DNA of 64,000 nt, from assembly GCA_022393335.1 (NCBI GenBank), contig JAJEKB010021035.1, forward strand, positions 533,072-597,071, in the 5' to 3' direction. The notes under the pieces are model-generated. The model did not search any database, was not told where the DNA came from, and worked only from the letters and a program-made list of their open reading frames with translations. The DNA is from Macrotrachela quadricornifera. Its lineage: Eukaryota > Rotifera > Eurotatoria > Philodinida > Philodinidae. The position numbers and the translations under genes were made by a program. Shown here piece by piece: positions 61,150-64,000 of this stretch; position 1 is the first letter of the stretch, and each line of letters opens with the position of its first letter.

Positions 61150-63572
61150 TTAACCCTTTACGGCCGGGTCCTAGAAGCAGTTATAGGAAAAAATCTTGAA
61201 CTACATATTTTTTCTTGATGTATCATGGGTATACTCAGATTAAAATATAGGAGAGAAAAGAATGATATTTAACTGAATACTATAATGTTGCCAAATGGCA
61301 ACAACCGCCCGTGGTGGGTCAAGTGACTGAAAAAAGCTTTTATCTTTTGAAAAATTTGAAAACAATGTCTAGGCTTGCTCATTTATTACTAAGATCAATA
61401 TGTATCAAAAATTATACAAATCTACTCATAATTCTATAGAAAAAATAAATGCGAAAACTTCGGATTTTATCCGAAAGTTATGTGTACTACAAAATGTGTA
61501 TTAGATAGATGAGTCATTCTAGAATGGCTGGACGCCAAAATTATCAGAAGAAATCTTTTTTAAGAACACGATTTCTGTTGATTGTTGTTCATCCGAAAGG
61601 ATTTGGGATCGAATACAGATTATATTGAAGTCTACGCCTTCATTTATCCTAAAACAGCCATTTTCTCATAACTCGGTTTTTATTGATTATTACTCTACCA
61701 ATAGGGTTTCGAGGTAAATGTAGCATAGATTCGAGTTCTCCGACCCAGAAAACCTCGAACAAATATGTGATCGGAAGATAGGCCCCTACTTGTGGGTCAA
61801 CGAGATCGTTGATAACATTGGAACCACTTCCCGCATAATTATATTTGTCATATAGTTAACTTACGCGTCTGATTTCTTCATGTGTTATATACTATTTTAT
61901 AGCTCGTAAAATTCTCTATCGAATGATATATAATAAATGGGGAATTTTATGCGACTCTGATAGAGAAGTTTCTTACGAGAACGGCGATATATGAATCTTC
62001 CTATCGAAAAATTAACTATTTTGAGTATATGCTCGGCATTTTAATCTTGTCTCGTGAACGGTTTGGCTCTTTCGGCTAAAGATCTCAATCGGACGGAAAA
62101 CAGTTTAGTCTATATATTCTCTGCACCTAAGTGAGTAAGCTATGAGATAAAAAAGCGATATAAGCCAAAAACTGTAAATTCAACGAAATAACATACTCCG
62201 AGAAGTGGTAATTTGGACCTTCTCATGTGGTGCACTAGGCCTTGCATTTATTTTTTTCTATAAGATATAGATCTCATCAAGATACATGCCTTGCACTAAA
62301 TTGTAAGGAGAAAATGCAAGTGTGCTAAGCTAGCCTAGACCACATTGTATGTGACCCTGTCCAGTGATCACTGACTTTATTCTCAGAGCGATATGATATC
62401 TTTAGAAATTACAGAAATGGAGTTTAGATTTGTGTTCAGCTTGGAAAACTAGGTAAGAAGAGTTATCTTTGAATGACTTTGCGTTTCTATCAAGTGGGAT
62501 GACGATTTTAAGCAACCTCATGAATCTATAAGGGATATATGATAGATAGAGGCATCAGTATTTTCCTAATAAATCACCAATATTAATAGCTATTAAGTTC
62601 GGAGTTTTACCTTTCGATAGTCCTTTTGACTAGCTACAAAACCAGGGATTTGGAAAGGTCCAAAATTGCTGATCATCTGAGACATATCCAGGCAATTTGG
62701 TTTCTGGATGCAGTCTTTGTGCATTTTGAGTCCTTTTTTAAGCGATATTTTGTTAGAAAGCTAGCATTTGGTTCAAAACTAATATCAGATTTGGAATCAG
62801 CGTTAAAAACTGAGTCGATTCATATATGTTGTTAATAATTCTGAGGAAAATATTTTTTTTTGAAAAAAATCCCTGTACTCTTCTCAAGGACGGTCTGGTC
62901 AATAATGACATTTTTGTCGAAAACTCAGCCATTTCTTGACGAATCCTTCTCATCTTCGAATTCGACCGAGATATTGATGAGACAATCCTGTGCACAAAAT
63001 TTCAGCTCAATCGGATGTAATTGTGGAGTTATCAAGTAAACGGACGGCTGGACACACTGACCAATTCTAAGGCGTACTCACTTTTTGAGTGCACAAAAAT
63101 GCTCACAACGTGCTACATAGGATCAAGAATTTGCCATAATTTTAAAATATCAGAACCAAATGCTGATCATTTTTTTCAAACCAGATGACCCCTTACGGCC
63201 GGATGTTGCCAAAAGGCAACATTCTCGTTTTTTTATGCGATATGTGTTACCAACAGGCTGTTGTTAATAGTAGCATACACTGATAATCCAACAAGGAACG
63301 CTTTGGAACGGATAGTTAACAAATTGGATTTCAATAGACGTTCGAAAAAACGATAATTATAGTTATATCGGTTTTTCATGCTCATTAGTATATATGATGC
63401 TACTTTTAAAAAGCAAAGCATTTTGACCTTGCGCGAAAGATAAATAAATAATGTTATATATGTCCTTAATTACCATAGTATGAGAGTGATATTCAACACT
63501 AATTTTAAAGAGTTCTCGATTAAAAAATCTTGTGATGTTGCCAAATGGCATCATCCGGCCGTAAAGGGTTAA
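61150..63572. mobile_element. 2.4-kb TTAA-flanked piggyBac-like non-autonomous element
   Basis: TTAACCCTTTACGGCCGG at 61150 and CCGGCCGTAAAGGGTTAA ending at 63572 form inverted ends inside a TTAA duplication. A subterminal palindrome GTTGCCAAATGGCAAC lies near 61288. A near-copy lies near 63535, and a further copy (GTTGCCAAAAGGCAAC) near 63205 beside a second CCTTACGGCCGG. No transposase frame was found between the ends. Confidence 0.8.
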
Positions 63573-64000
63573 TTTGACATCGCCTCGAGCTCTCTAGCCT
63601 TTACTACGACTGAGTGATTTCTATTCTCCTGGAAGGCACGAAAACAGACCCAAAATTCGATCTACTAAAGTATATCAAGATAAAATTTTTATCACAAGCA
63701 TATCTCATCAGGATCACTAGTTTCTGAAAGTTTCAGCCAAAATACTCCATTTTAGGTGAAAAATTGTCTCTGAGGGTGGGGCCTTAAAACGGAAGCTCAC
63801 ATGTCTTTGAATATTTACCGGTAAATATACTCAGAGACCTTCAGTCTTTATAAAACTAAACATATACTAAGCCCCTACGGCTCCAGAAACATTGGTATTA
63901 ACAAACAAATTGAACCAAAATTTTTCAGTTTCTGCTTCTTGAAATTGGAGTGAGAGTTGTTAAGTAATAGGATATAAAACAAAAACTGAAACTGAACCTT
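63573..64000. other. intergenic, no gene seen
   Basis: Nothing supportable to the window edge. Confidence 0.4.

Overview
The window looks like a piece of an AT-rich eukaryotic (animal) genome. Genes have many short GT-AG introns of about 45-60 bp, and most of the DNA is transposon-derived. The mixture is what I would expect of a bdelloid rotifer: secreted NHL-repeat proteins, a type II membrane protein with many exons, one-LRR-per-exon arrays, hAT, MULE and TTAA-type elements, and very short introns. That assignment is inference, because no diagnostic rRNA or mitochondrial gene is present. No tRNA, rRNA or CRISPR array was recognised.

Layout. At 1-4.5 kb a TA-flanked element with 178-bp inverted ends encloses about 17 copies of a ~63-bp repeat. 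At 4.6-8.4 kb lie two minus-strand NHL beta-propeller genes; the second has a recognisable signal-peptide exon. From 8.4 to 12.8 kb there is only AT-rich DNA and a small inverted-repeat element. A six-exon type II membrane-protein gene (425 aa) occupies 12.8-14.4 kb. From 15.1 to 18.2 kb there are two inverted-repeat elements, one carrying a near-perfect 300-bp AT-rich palindrome, a broken hAT transposase and a GCCCTG palindromic array.

The most informative block is 18.6-25.2 kb. It is a MULE-type element with an apparently intact five-exon FLYWCH transposase (544 aa). A 4,046-bp hAT element has inserted into it, with a perfect 8-bp target duplication and a seven-exon 940-aa transposase that ends in a PHD-like zinc finger. 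A full-length, 11-exon VPS4-like AAA ATPase follows at 26.9-28.8 kb. It keeps its splice sites and reading frame but has lost the Walker B glutamate, the pore-loop tryptophan and one of the two arginine-finger residues.

From 29.6 to 37.4 kb there is a deletion-derivative element with a transposase relic carrying an AT-hook, a 51-bp tandem array, three consecutive fold-back elements and a small MITE. At 37.9-40.3 kb there is an array of about 17 leucine-rich-repeat exons, each 28 codons, separated by near-identical ~57-bp introns. A shorter array of the same design lies at 54.8-55.4 kb. The rest is repeat DNA: TTAA-flanked elements at 42.3, 49.0 and 61.2 kb, a fold-back at 54.0 kb, three covarying GC-rich hairpins at 49-52 kb, and a non-autonomous hAT (55.9-58.0 kb) inserted into a GATATC-containing satellite. 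All four runs of ten Ns fall inside repeats and probably hide collapsed copies.
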